From an uncultured Pseudomonadota bacterium (GTDB lineage: Bacteria; Bdellovibrionota_C; UBA2361; CALMIO01): 64,000 bases of DNA. Of the stretch, positions 17,565 through 25,696 are shown piece by piece. Each line of letters opens with the position of its first letter. Positions within the stretch are counted from its first letter, which is position 1. The notes beneath the pieces were generated by a model that had not been told where the DNA came from, searched no databases, and worked only from the letters and a program-made list of their open reading frames with translations. The translations under genes and the position numbers were made by a program. The stretch lies in NCBI GenBank assembly GCA_937864035.1, contig CALMIO010000003.1, positions 78,673 through 142,672 on the forward strand, in the 5' to 3' direction.

Positions 17565-19682
17565 ATGCCTTTATCCACTAACCAGCCACCAGAAGCACAA
17601 GCAGCAGAGCAACAGAGATTGCCACCACCAGCCCAAGCGGAAGTGAAGCGATACGCTCCGTCCAGTCTCTCTTTGCCTTCGTTACCCAAAGTTGATCAAC
17701 AGGCGGAAGCGGAAGAACAAAAAAAATCAACTATCGCCGGTGCCATCATCAAATTTTTAATAACTCCCTTAAGCGAACTTTTTTCTAGCCGCCCCAAGAA
17801 CTCTGTAGAAGAGGAGTGTTCAGTAAAGGAAAAGACGATGTTTTCAGAATTGACAAAAGTTCAGCCAAGTTATCTGAAAACTTCGATTGACATTTTTCGA
17901 AGAGTTTTTAACGGAAATCCCGCTTTAACAACTGTTTATGCGTTGAGTTCAATTTCTTCTGGAATTTTGCAAGTCGCTCCTTGGTTCTTGATTGGCCAAC
18001 TAACTACCTCCCTGAATCAAACTAAATCCCTTGAGTCTGTTGCTATTGCTGGCTTCGGAGCCATTAGTTGTTTTTACTTGCGAAATTTTCTAGGTATTTT
18101 TCATTCCTATTTAGAGATGAAATTGCAGGTTGAGGGAACAAGATCGCTAGAAAATAATCTATTAAAAGATATTCATTCACGATCTCAATTTACGATCAGC
18201 TCTTCGGGATTTAACGATATTTTAAATAACGTAAGAGAAAATTTTTCGCGTTCCATGAACTTTATGTATCGAAATATGACGATCGTTTCTAGCCTTGTTG
18301 GGGCTGGTTTCGCCACATTTTTAATAGCTGACAAAGCGCCTCCCCAGTTTACGATGGGTATGGTGTTGTTAGGAGTATTAGCGTTATTTAATGAATACAG
18401 ATCGGCGAAACGTTTTGAAAACACTGAAAAAAAGGTGGCCGAGCCGCGAAGAAGGTATTGGTATGATCAATTTTATGTGAAGTTTAAAGAGGGCATTAGA
18501 GAATTTAAACACCTTCTTAAATCTAAAGAAGCTATCGATAGCGTAGAGCAGAGATATCGAGAAGTAACAAAACCTCAGTTGAATGACGCAAAACATGACG
18601 CAATAAACTCGACTTATATCAATTTATTGGCGCTAGGCTTAACCGCGGGGTTGTTTATCCGTCTAATGGCTGATTTTTTTGGAGGTGTTCTTCAAGATTC
18701 GGGACAATTTATAACTGTTATTTTAATGGCAGGATCTTTTAAAGATAGTTTAAGCGCCGTTTCAAGTATAATAGGGCAACAGCAGAAAGATTATACATAC
18801 GCGTCGCAGGCCTTAGCGATCGGCAAAATTGGCGAGCCAGATCTTGATGTTAATAAAACATACCACCAGCTTGATCGACGTGTCACTCCAATGATTACTT
18901 TTCAGGGTGTCAGTTATCATTCTGATAGTGGAAAAGAAATTTTAAGCGGCATAAATATTACGTTTAAGCCGGGCCAATTTTACGGGATTTGCGGTGATAG
19001 CGGCGCTGGTAAAACCTCGCTAATTAGATTATTAACTCTTGAAAATAAACTAACAGTCGGCACAATTTTAATAGATAATTATCCGATATACGACGTTCAC
19101 CCTGATGATGTTCGGGCGATAGTAGGGTATCTTCCTCAAGATTATCTTCATTTTGCCTCTTATTCTGTTCGAGACGCGGTCAAACTAGCCATCAGAAAGG
19201 GAGAAACCGATGTGTCTTTTGAAAAAGCTTGCGAAACGGCCTGCATTGATTTTTTAGGTGATCATTTGAAAGACGCTGACAAAACAATCGGCGCCGAATT
19301 TTCAAATTCTCGCGATTTTTCCGGAGGAGAAGCGCAAAGGATAGCGCTTGCTAGGTCAATCATAAAGGACGCTCCCGTGCTGGTTCTAGATGAACCAACC
19401 GCGCGTCTGGGAATCAGGCATAAAAAGGCATTTTTCGCAAATTTGTTGAAATTCGCCAAAGATAACAATCGAACGTTGGTTTTAATAACTCACGATTATG
19501 TTAATTTTAGAGAAGCCGACCAAATTTTTTATTTCGAAAACGGAAAGTTGGTCGAACAAGGAACGCATCAAGAGTTGCTGGCGATGAGGAGAGGCTACGC
19601 CACAAGGTACAACAAAGAATTGGAGCAATATTTACAAGACTGTCGCGCGTTCGAGGATCTTTTAAAAGAGAAAATAAATTAA
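17565..19682 (+). CDS. ABC transporter, fused permease-ATPase (half-transporter)
   Basis: A 705-residue half ABC transporter. Residues 1-100 are a Pro/Gln/Ala-rich hydrophilic extension not usual in the family. Residues ~110-400 form the type I exporter membrane domain with four to six transmembrane helices. The ATPase domain follows: Walker A GDSGAGKTS near residue 480, Q-loop LPQDY, ABC signature FSGGEAQRIALARS, Walker B VLVLDEP and H-loop LITHDY. After Walker B the D-loop reads ARLG where most exporters have SALD, so the conserved D-loop aspartate is missing. It would act as a homodimer exporting lipid, peptide or drug across the inner membrane; the substrate is unknown. It is a single-gene unit between the threonine-aldolase-like gene and the tRNA. 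Confidence 0.85.
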   Translation: MPLSTNQPPEAQAAEQQRLPPPAQAEVKRYAPSSLSLPSLPKVDQQAEAEEQKKSTIAGAIIKFLITPLSELFSSRPKNSVEEECSVKEKTMFSELTKVQPSYLKTSIDIFRRVFNGNPALTTVYALSSISSGILQVAPWFLIGQLTTSLNQTKSLESVAIAGFGAISCFYLRNFLGIFHSYLEMKLQVEGTRSLENNLLKDIHSRSQFTISSSGFNDILNNVRENFSRSMNFMYRNMTIVSSLVGAGFATFLIADKAPPQFTMGMVLLGVLALFNEYRSAKRFENTEKKVAEPRRRYWYDQFYVKFKEGIREFKHLLKSKEAIDSVEQRYREVTKPQLNDAKHDAINSTYINLLALGLTAGLFIRLMADFFGGVLQDSGQFITVILMAGSFKDSLSAVSSIIGQQQKDYTYASQALAIGKIGEPDLDVNKTYHQLDRRVTPMITFQGVSYHSDSGKEILSGINITFKPGQFYGICGDSGAGKTSLIRLLTLENKLTVGTILIDNYPIYDVHPDDVRAIVGYLPQDYLHFASYSVRDAVKLAIRKGETDVSFEKACETACIDFLGDHLKDADKTIGAEFSNSRDFSGGEAQRIALARSIIKDAPVLVLDEPTARLGIRHKKAFFANLLKFAKDNNRTLVLITHDYVNFREADQIFYFENGKLVEQGTHQELLAMRRGYATRYNKELEQYLQDCRAFEDLLKEKIN

Positions 19683-19731
19683 TTGGGGCTTTAATTTTTC
19701 CTTTCTATCCAGACAAGCTAAAACTATGCTA

Positions 19732-19805
19732 TGGCCCCAACTGGACTTGAACCAGTGACCAACCGGTTATGAGCCGGCTGCTCTAACCAACTGAGCTATA
19801 GGGCC
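19732..19805 (-). tRNA. tRNA-Ile2 (anticodon CAU, lysidine type) or elongator tRNA-Met
   Basis: A complete 74-base cloverleaf on the minus strand. The acceptor stem GGCCCTA pairs with TGGGGCC (one G-T), the D arm AGCTCAGTTGGTTAGAGC is standard, and the anticodon stem GCCGG/CCGGT encloses the loop CTCATAA with anticodon CAT. The T arm is ACTGG/CCAGT with loop TTCAAGT. CCA is not encoded; the discriminator is A. The acceptor sequence and TGGTC variable loop closely match E. coli tRNA-Ile2 (GGCCCCU...AGGGGCC) and not tRNA-Met (GGCUACG), so the anticodon is probably modified to lysidine by TilS to read AUA. The elongator Met alternative cannot be fully excluded. Confidence 0.93.
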
Positions 19806-19841
19806 TTATATATATTTGGTTTAAACGTAGCCAGATCTGAT

Positions 19842-19870
19842 AAAATATAGCTTTAAACACTATTTTGCAA
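19842..19870 (-). promoter_or_regulatory. Candidate promoter of the tRNA gene
   Basis: On the minus strand TTGCAA (plus 19865-19870) is followed after 17 bp by TATTTT (plus 19842-19847), with an alternative TATATT two bases further upstream. It lies 37 bp upstream of the mature tRNA 5' end, a normal position for a tRNA leader. Confidence 0.35.
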
Positions 19871-19983
19871 ATTATCAAGGCTCAAAATAGCAAAATTGAC
19901 CGATAAGTATTCTTATATGTCAATTTTTTATTTATCTTTAGTTATTTCAACTACTTAGCTAGATATTTAAAATCTCCCTAATC

Positions 19984-20778
19984 TTACCCCTTAAAAAGAG
20001 CAAAATTCCCATTTATCACAGGAGCACTGCCAAGCACTAATGCGGCAAAGTTCCCAATAAAGGTTCTGCCGTCATCAGAAAACTGTCCATCAAAAGTTAC
20101 CTCAGCTCCAGTAGGCAAAAGGTTGTTACTCAGATTCCGCCCCCTAATCGAAATAACTTTATCCGAGGTAATCGAAACATCCAAATCCCCAAGCGCGGTG
20201 CCAGTTGCTTTGATGTTGTTTAATGGAAAAATTTTTGGCAAACCATTAACTTCTCTAATGTCAAAATCAAACACAACCTGACCAGTAGGAACAAAATTTA
20301 ACAGATCGCCAGTAAATCCCAACTCGATTCTTATTTTTTGTCCGGAACGTGATATAACAACTATCATCTCTCCTGATAACAACTGGTTGAAGGCTACCCC
20401 TTGATAACTGCCAGCAAAAGATCCATTAACCCTTCTAAAAAAAGCCCTGACTGCTTCAAGTTGTCCACGGGCGCAACGCGGTACTAATGGAATAGCTCCA
20501 CGAATCAAATTTAGACGAGCTGTGAGCGTTCGAATTCTCTGTTGGCTCGGTTTTGCTTTCCGTTTTTCCGTACGCAATACCGTAGTCACATTAGCTTGAG
20601 CGCGCCGCAAATGAAAATTGACAGCCTCTGCCGTGACTAAACGTCCGCCAGCGTTATAAAGTTTTTTCGCTCTGCAAGTTATTCCTTCGGCTAATCTCTC
20701 AGTAGCAAAACCAGCCGGAAGCATAGAAATTAAAACTCCAATAATAGCAATAGAAATAAATAGATATTTTTTTGGCAT
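19984..20778 (-). CDS. Hypothetical secreted protein, 264 residues
   Basis: I do not recognise the family. A signal peptide is clear: MPKK then a hydrophobic stretch LFISIAIIGVLISMLPAGFA with probable cleavage after FATE. The mature protein has a basic helical N-terminal region (about 30-120, with two cysteines) and a beta-rich C-terminal domain of about 140 residues containing repeated Gly-Asn-Phe strands (SFAGSYQG, FIGNFAALVLG, INGNFALFKG). This layout suggests an exported periplasmic or surface protein. It is the last gene of the coupling-ATPase block, 115 bp after the 150-residue gene. That gap holds an inverted repeat, so it may be transcribed separately. Confidence 0.65.
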   Translation of the reverse strand: MPKKYLFISIAIIGVLISMLPAGFATERLAEGITCRAKKLYNAGGRLVTAEAVNFHLRRAQANVTTVLRTEKRKAKPSQQRIRTLTARLNLIRGAIPLVPRCARGQLEAVRAFFRRVNGSFAGSYQGVAFNQLLSGEMIVVISRSGQKIRIELGFTGDLLNFVPTGQVVFDFDIREVNGLPKIFPLNNIKATGTALGDLDVSITSDKVISIRGRNLSNNLLPTGAEVTFDGQFSDDGRTFIGNFAALVLGSAPVINGNFALFKG

Positions 20779-20837
20779 TGCTAACTTTAAAAATAAAATA
20801 TGTTGTAAATATATTTTATATAAAGTATTGAAGAGAT

Positions 20838-20853
20838 CTTGCTAATAAGCAAG
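20838..20853. repeat. Small inverted repeat between the two unknown genes
   Basis: CTTGCT and AGCAAG, 6 bp arms with a 4-base loop. There is no T run next to it on either strand, so an intrinsic terminator is unlikely. It may be a transcript-processing hairpin or an operator for the secreted-protein gene. Confidence 0.3.
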
Positions 20854-20893
20854 GGACAAAATCGGCGTTCCATTTATCGACGATGATTTTGCT

Positions 20894-21346
20894 TTATCTT
20901 GAAAGTAAAAGAACCGCGTTGCAAGCTAGATCGATCATAATCAGATCGCGCATCCCAAGCTTAAAACGCCTCCTGTCATCTTCTGAGCGTCCAGCAACTA
21001 TTCGGAGCCAACATAACTCCTCTCCGGTTAACTTGCCGTCTTTTCCTTTTGGCCGATCTCGATAGAGTTTAATCAAAAGATCGGAACCATCCTCATCCTC
21101 TAGTATAATATTTTCATCTAGCGCTTCAACTCCATATAAAAAAGCACGCGCCGTCGCCCAAAGCGAACCGATGGCTTCAATTGGCAACCGTATATCAAAG
21201 TCAATCGAACTTGCCTCAGATTGCTCGCTATTAGCCGAGAGCGAACTGTTAGTTTTGCAAAGCAAGCGCAAACCGCTTGCTTCGGGCACTAGTTCTAGCT
21301 TGGCAAAACCTTTATCTAAAATAAAGTTAAATTTTCCTTCCACCAT
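20894..21346 (-). CDS. Hypothetical protein, 150 residues
   Basis: I do not recognise the family. The product is acidic and soluble with no signal peptide. It looks like alternating beta strands and helices, with an acidic stretch ALDENIILEDEDGSDLL followed by a basic segment and a C-terminal hydrophobic helix (RDLIMIDLACNAVLLL). The start is ATG at 21346. It lies 45 bp downstream of the coupling-ATPase gene on the same strand and is probably in its transcript, so a chaperone or adaptor for the ATPase is one possibility, purely from position. Confidence 0.6.
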   Translation of the reverse strand: MVEGKFNFILDKGFAKLELVPEASGLRLLCKTNSSLSANSEQSEASSIDFDIRLPIEAIGSLWATARAFLYGVEALDENIILEDEDGSDLLIKLYRDRPKGKDGKLTGEELCWLRIVAGRSEDDRRRFKLGMRDLIMIDLACNAVLLLSR

Positions 21347-21391
21347 TTTGCATAAATTAAATTATATACCTATTATTTATTATTATTATTT

Positions 21392-23437
21392 TTACTCCAT
21401 TTCATCAGAACTATCTTTGATTGGCCCAGTTGCTTTATATTTTTTAACGCTCCTAGCAAAGCGTCCGCGCATTGGTAAGGCACGCAGGCGAAAAGGTTTG
21501 TCTGACTCAGCGTCTGTTTTTTCTAAAGCGCTTTCCGTATTAGTTTGTTGCTGACTAGCAATCGTTACGGTTGAATCATCTACAACACCTTTTAAAGAAT
21601 CTGTTTCGATCTGTTCATTAACATTTTCATTCTGCTCTTGTCGCAAAATCTGCTCATCAACCCAATCTGCTAAACCTACTTGATCATTAATAATCTGATC
21701 TAATTCTATTAGATGCTCGCGGCCATCCCAATTTTCTGGCAATTCAGCGTTAAACCAGAGCGCCCTGCCCTTGACAATTCTGCCATCGCCAAGATCAAAC
21801 CAAGCTAGCCCTTTCTCTGATGACATTTCATGTTTTAACTCTTCAGAGCTAACTAAATCAGCTTCAGTTTCAGAAAGATTTAAACTTTGAGATTGAGAAT
21901 CGGAAGTGCGAGATCCTCCAAAGCTGGAAGCGCTGACACCAGTAGAAACCCCACTACCAATAGTTCTTTTAAAAGAGGTAATCTTGCCGATCCACTCTTG
22001 CATTTCGTAAGCCGTACGGTTATCCCCTAATCGCATCATGACTTTTAAATTAACATTTGCCATGACTCTTTCATAGAAAGCTTGACTCAGTCCTATCGAT
22101 TGATCCATCAAACCACCGGTTGATTGGGCGCCAAAAATTAAGGCAAATCGCCCCTTGCGAGCGAGTTCAAATAGATTTGCCCAAGTTGGACCGAAAGTCG
22201 AAGCGCCTTCATCAATCACAACTAAGTGAGGATCTTCCAAAGTATGCATGCGAGAAGATGTTATTTCTCCGATTGAAACCTCCAAATCTTCCCGAAAAAC
22301 TTTGACCATGCGGGCGGCAGATTCAGCTTCTTCAAGGCGTGGTAGCATAAAATAAATTATTTTGCCTCTTAAAATTGCGTCGGTCAAAGTTAGATCGGTG
22401 TGGTTGGCGCAGAAAATTTCTCCCATGGCCGAACCGGAAATTGCGTGGAGTTCAGAGGCAATGCCGCGCAAGTTGTCGGTGATTCTGGCGGTATCTAAAC
22501 TCCCTTTTGGAGTGCGATAACTTGCCGCCAAATGACCCAGTTCAACCAAAGCTTGACGTGCTCCGATCTTATTGAGCATCGATTTCAACTGAGGATACGC
22601 CAAATTGAAGGCGCCGAGAGCGGCCGCCACGTCGCGCATTGACCAAGCCAAGCCGAAACTCTCAAAAGCGCGCACTATTCTGTAAACGGAATCGGCGGCA
22701 AGCCGATCGTAATGTTTCGCTGTGCTTTGATCAGAGGTGGGCGGCAACCCGGCACGAAGAACTTTGCGCGCCTTGACATCGGCTCTTTGACTGGTTAATA
22801 AAAAATTGTATGAATGAATTGGATCAAAAGGATCAATTACTATTAAATCTTCAATTCGTCCCGTTATTAAAGCCATTAGTATTATGTGAGCCAATGTTCC
22901 TGAATCGCGCTTGGCATCAATAAAAGTTAGACCGCTTGCCCTACCCCGCGCCATCTGTTGAAAAATTAACGATTCAAGCCAGAGAGTTTTACCAACGCCG
23001 GTTTTTGCAAACACACATCCGTGGCCGCAAATTTCATCGTCATCCACAAAAAGAGGCTCGCCGCTTTCCACTCCAAAACCAACTAGATATTTGTCGATTA
23101 TTTTTTTCCCGCGAGATCTAGCATCATCTAAAGCTTTTGCGAAAGCGTCGCGCTGAGGAGGCATGCCAACAACCATTCTACCTTTGCGCCGCGCGCTTTC
23201 AGCCGCACGCTCCCTCTCTAGAGCGGCTGTTTTGCCATAACGGAAACAGGCGCTTGCTAAAAAAACGCTTGGTAAAAGAGTGAGTATGGCGAAAAATTCG
23301 GGTGCGGCTAAGGCGCTCAAAGGGGTTGCTCCGAACAAAATCGCCGCTAATGATCCCGAAATGCCTAGGTTCGTTAATTTTTTCGTTTGTTCAATTTTAT
23401 TTAATTCGGAATCGGCGCTTTGATATTTACGGGCCAT
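21392..23437 (-). CDS. Type IV coupling-protein-like ATPase (DotL/TrbC/TraD family)
   Basis: A 681-residue membrane-anchored P-loop ATPase. Two hydrophobic segments at about 27-45 and 46-65 anchor it in the inner membrane. Walker A AKTGVGKT is at 144-151. TFIDAKRDSG follows at 171-180, then IDPFDPIHSYNFL and GKIIYFMLPRLEEA (359-370, the DotL-like strand). Walker B LVVIDE is at 405-410, and IFGAQSTGGL fits the sensor region. Coupling proteins of this family hand DNA or protein substrates to type IV secretion channels. The C-terminal ~130 residues are acidic, then basic, as expected for a variable substrate-receptor tail. DotL of Legionella is about 780 residues. Its start overlaps the upstream membrane-protein gene by 11 bp. 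No other type IV secretion gene lies in the window. Confidence 0.82.
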   Translation of the reverse strand: MARKYQSADSELNKIEQTKKLTNLGISGSLAAILFGATPLSALAAPEFFAILTLLPSVFLASACFRYGKTAALERERAAESARRKGRMVVGMPPQRDAFAKALDDARSRGKKIIDKYLVGFGVESGEPLFVDDDEICGHGCVFAKTGVGKTLWLESLIFQQMARGRASGLTFIDAKRDSGTLAHIILMALITGRIEDLIVIDPFDPIHSYNFLLTSQRADVKARKVLRAGLPPTSDQSTAKHYDRLAADSVYRIVRAFESFGLAWSMRDVAAALGAFNLAYPQLKSMLNKIGARQALVELGHLAASYRTPKGSLDTARITDNLRGIASELHAISGSAMGEIFCANHTDLTLTDAILRGKIIYFMLPRLEEAESAARMVKVFREDLEVSIGEITSSRMHTLEDPHLVVIDEGASTFGPTWANLFELARKGRFALIFGAQSTGGLMDQSIGLSQAFYERVMANVNLKVMMRLGDNRTAYEMQEWIGKITSFKRTIGSGVSTGVSASSFGGSRTSDSQSQSLNLSETEADLVSSEELKHEMSSEKGLAWFDLGDGRIVKGRALWFNAELPENWDGREHLIELDQIINDQVGLADWVDEQILRQEQNENVNEQIETDSLKGVVDDSTVTIASQQQTNTESALEKTDAESDKPFRLRALPMRGRFARSVKKYKATGPIKDSSDEME

Positions 23438-25508
23438 CGTTTGAATCCCCTTTTTTAACTATTTTTAATGCAATCGGCGATTTAATATTATTAATTTCAG
23501 GGTGAGAAATTTGGCTGTTGTTAGCTTGCTTGTTTTGCTCAATCTGAGTAATTGAGTCGATTAGCATGAATTTTGTTAGCCAGTTGGTTCCAAATTTTTC
23601 ATCAAGGTAGGCGGTGCGCAATGCAACCATGCCAGCAGCGCTGACTTTATTGCCAGTACCAGCTAACTTAATCTCTATTTTGTGTAATCCGCTTTCGGAG
23701 GAGGCGCTCTCCCCTACTCTGCTTGCAAGCCAACCGCGTGAATTTAAGACAACTCTAAAGGCAGACCAAAACTCAATCAACTCTTTTGATAATTTGTGCG
23801 TTGATTGTAGATTGTTAATCTCCTCCTCATCAAAAGGGCGAAAAATTCTCTTTTCGCTTGCTAATGGAGATTCAGATGGATCCGCAAGTTGCATGCTCAA
23901 TAAACGGTGTTCTTTATAAACTTCATTGACAAGTCGCTGGATGTTGGTAAATTGTCTCTGAGTCATTGCTTTGCGGGCTAGAGCGGCCACAATTTCAAGT
24001 GGTAGAAGCAATAGTCCATTATTAGTTGCGTAGCTTGACGCAAAAATTTGTTGATTATTCCCTATAATTCCGGTAGCGAAAGTTTCAAACCAAACATGCT
24101 CAGCCTCGCGGCTGTAGGCGAAAAGTTCGGCTTCATTGAGAGTTTTTCTTAAATTGTATGGTTGCGCCAAGATAATTTCTCCCCACTGCCTTAGCGCCAA
24201 AGTTTTTTCATCGATGACGCGAGGGAGTTTGTTGGGAGCAAAAATACTGTGCCGCGATGAATAGATTAAAGCGCGCCGTAAGCGATTACGGGTTTCAGAA
24301 TCGTAATCTGTTTGCAAGCTTTGAACAGAATTTAAAAGCGCTCGAGCTGAAAGCTCTGGAAAGCTTGACTTGCTCCAATTTGCTCCGATTTTATTAAATG
24401 ACAAAATTTTTCCACCGGCATGAGCCAATAATAAAGTGGCGATCTCCTGAGCCGAAATCTCTTGCATGGCTTCGCGTAGCTTTCGAGTTAAGGAATTACA
24501 TAAAGCGTCTTCAAGTATTTGAGCGAATTTTGAACAACTCATTCTCTCTTCTAATAAATTTGCTGATACGATAGAAGTTGTTCTTTCTGCTTGACCAGCT
24601 TGAATCGGTAAATCCGTTTGAGATAAGGGAACTTGGCGATCTAGTATTTTACGCCAAGCAGTCAATCCAGCGGTAAGAATGATTTCACTATTCGTCTCCA
24701 AATTATGTGGCTCAATAAACTCCTCTAATAAACTGCGTTCAATCTCTGGAGCGATATAAGCCGGATAATTTTTATACGCCAAAATATTTCTAGCTATTGT
24801 AATATTACTTTGATTTTCGGCATTTGTCGCTTTAAGTATTCTAGAAATAGCCGAGCGCTCGTATTCAGCTTTACTGGAAGTTTGAAGAGAAACAAGCGCT
24901 GAAACTTCTATTAGCGCTTCTCCTTTGGCATTAATGCCTCCTGTTAAGCCAGAAAAAAATAACCTTCCGTTTGAGAGTAGTCCTAATGGATCTGATCCTT
25001 GATAAGTCTTAAGCCTATAAAAACCGGCGAACCATGATGTCAATAAAATAATTAAGATAAATCTTAAGGCTATTAACAAGATCGGAAAAATGCGCATTTC
25101 AGCGATCAACAACCATAATAATCCCCGATCAATCGAATTGAGACCAACAGCGGTCGCGTTTTGTTGGTAGGCGAAGTTTAGTATTTGACCACTGAACCAT
25201 TCAAATATTTTACGCTCAAAAGGAAAACCGTAACGCTTCAAAAAATCATCGCCTCGTTTAATGACAAAGCGCATTTCGGCGCTCCAACCAGCAGGGATAC
25301 TTTTACTCCACTCAATCGCTCGCTCCTTGTCTAGCGTGCGGCGAGCGCTTACTAGAGGATAAGTTGAAATTACTCCAAGTAAAATTAGGGTAATCGCAAA
25401 AATTTTGTTGATTTTTGCAAATAACAAACCTTTTTGCGGAACAAGGGTTTTGCCCTCTATGATTGGGGGAGCAGATTGGCTGACTGCATTAGGATTATTT
25501 TGAGCCAA
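23427..25508 (-). CDS. Large membrane protein coupled to the ATPase (possible DotM/TrbA-like partner)
   Basis: 693 residues, not confidently assigned to a family. One transmembrane segment lies near 34-53, then about 75 residues, then a strongly hydrophobic stretch near 127-162 that could be one or two helices, followed by ~530 residues of helix-rich cytoplasmic domain. In Dot/Icm and IncI systems DotL is encoded next to DotM/IcmP (TrbA), a protein with N-terminal membrane helices and a cytosolic domain. Gene order and topology here match that pattern, but the length is nearly double and I see no decisive motif. The start is TTG at 25508 and could be elsewhere. Its stop overlaps the ATPase start by 11 bp, a strong sign of translational coupling. 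recD2 diverges upstream. Confidence 0.6.
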   Translation of the reverse strand: MAQNNPNAVSQSAPPIIEGKTLVPQKGLLFAKINKIFAITLILLGVISTYPLVSARRTLDKERAIEWSKSIPAGWSAEMRFVIKRGDDFLKRYGFPFERKIFEWFSGQILNFAYQQNATAVGLNSIDRGLLWLLIAEMRIFPILLIALRFILIILLTSWFAGFYRLKTYQGSDPLGLLSNGRLFFSGLTGGINAKGEALIEVSALVSLQTSSKAEYERSAISRILKATNAENQSNITIARNILAYKNYPAYIAPEIERSLLEEFIEPHNLETNSEIILTAGLTAWRKILDRQVPLSQTDLPIQAGQAERTTSIVSANLLEERMSCSKFAQILEDALCNSLTRKLREAMQEISAQEIATLLLAHAGGKILSFNKIGANWSKSSFPELSARALLNSVQSLQTDYDSETRNRLRRALIYSSRHSIFAPNKLPRVIDEKTLALRQWGEIILAQPYNLRKTLNEAELFAYSREAEHVWFETFATGIIGNNQQIFASSYATNNGLLLLPLEIVAALARKAMTQRQFTNIQRLVNEVYKEHRLLSMQLADPSESPLASEKRIFRPFDEEEINNLQSTHKLSKELIEFWSAFRVVLNSRGWLASRVGESASSESGLHKIEIKLAGTGNKVSAAGMVALRTAYLDEKFGTNWLTKFMLIDSITQIEQNKQANNSQISHPEINNIKSPIALKIVKKGDSNDGP

Positions 25509-25696
25509 AGAAAAACTTTTAAAAAACCTAGAATAGATCTAAATTTATAAGATATGTAAGATTTAGACTACTCTGAAAAAAAAACCAAGAAAAAACCTTA
25601 TTAAATAATAATAACAATATCTTTTAAAAAAATCAAGTAAAATCGAAATCTACTCTGGTAAAATTAGAGGAGATCTTAGAATTCTAAACGATCAAG

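Noticed and set aside
19683..19740. TTGGGGC / GCCCCAA inverted match around the tRNA 3' end as an attachment site
   Set aside because: Only 7 bases, inverted rather than direct, no integrase gene and no second tRNA fragment; chance is sufficient.
23427..25508. Calling the 693-residue protein DotM outright
   Set aside because: Position and topology fit, but the size and lack of recognisable DotM motifs make it only a possibility.
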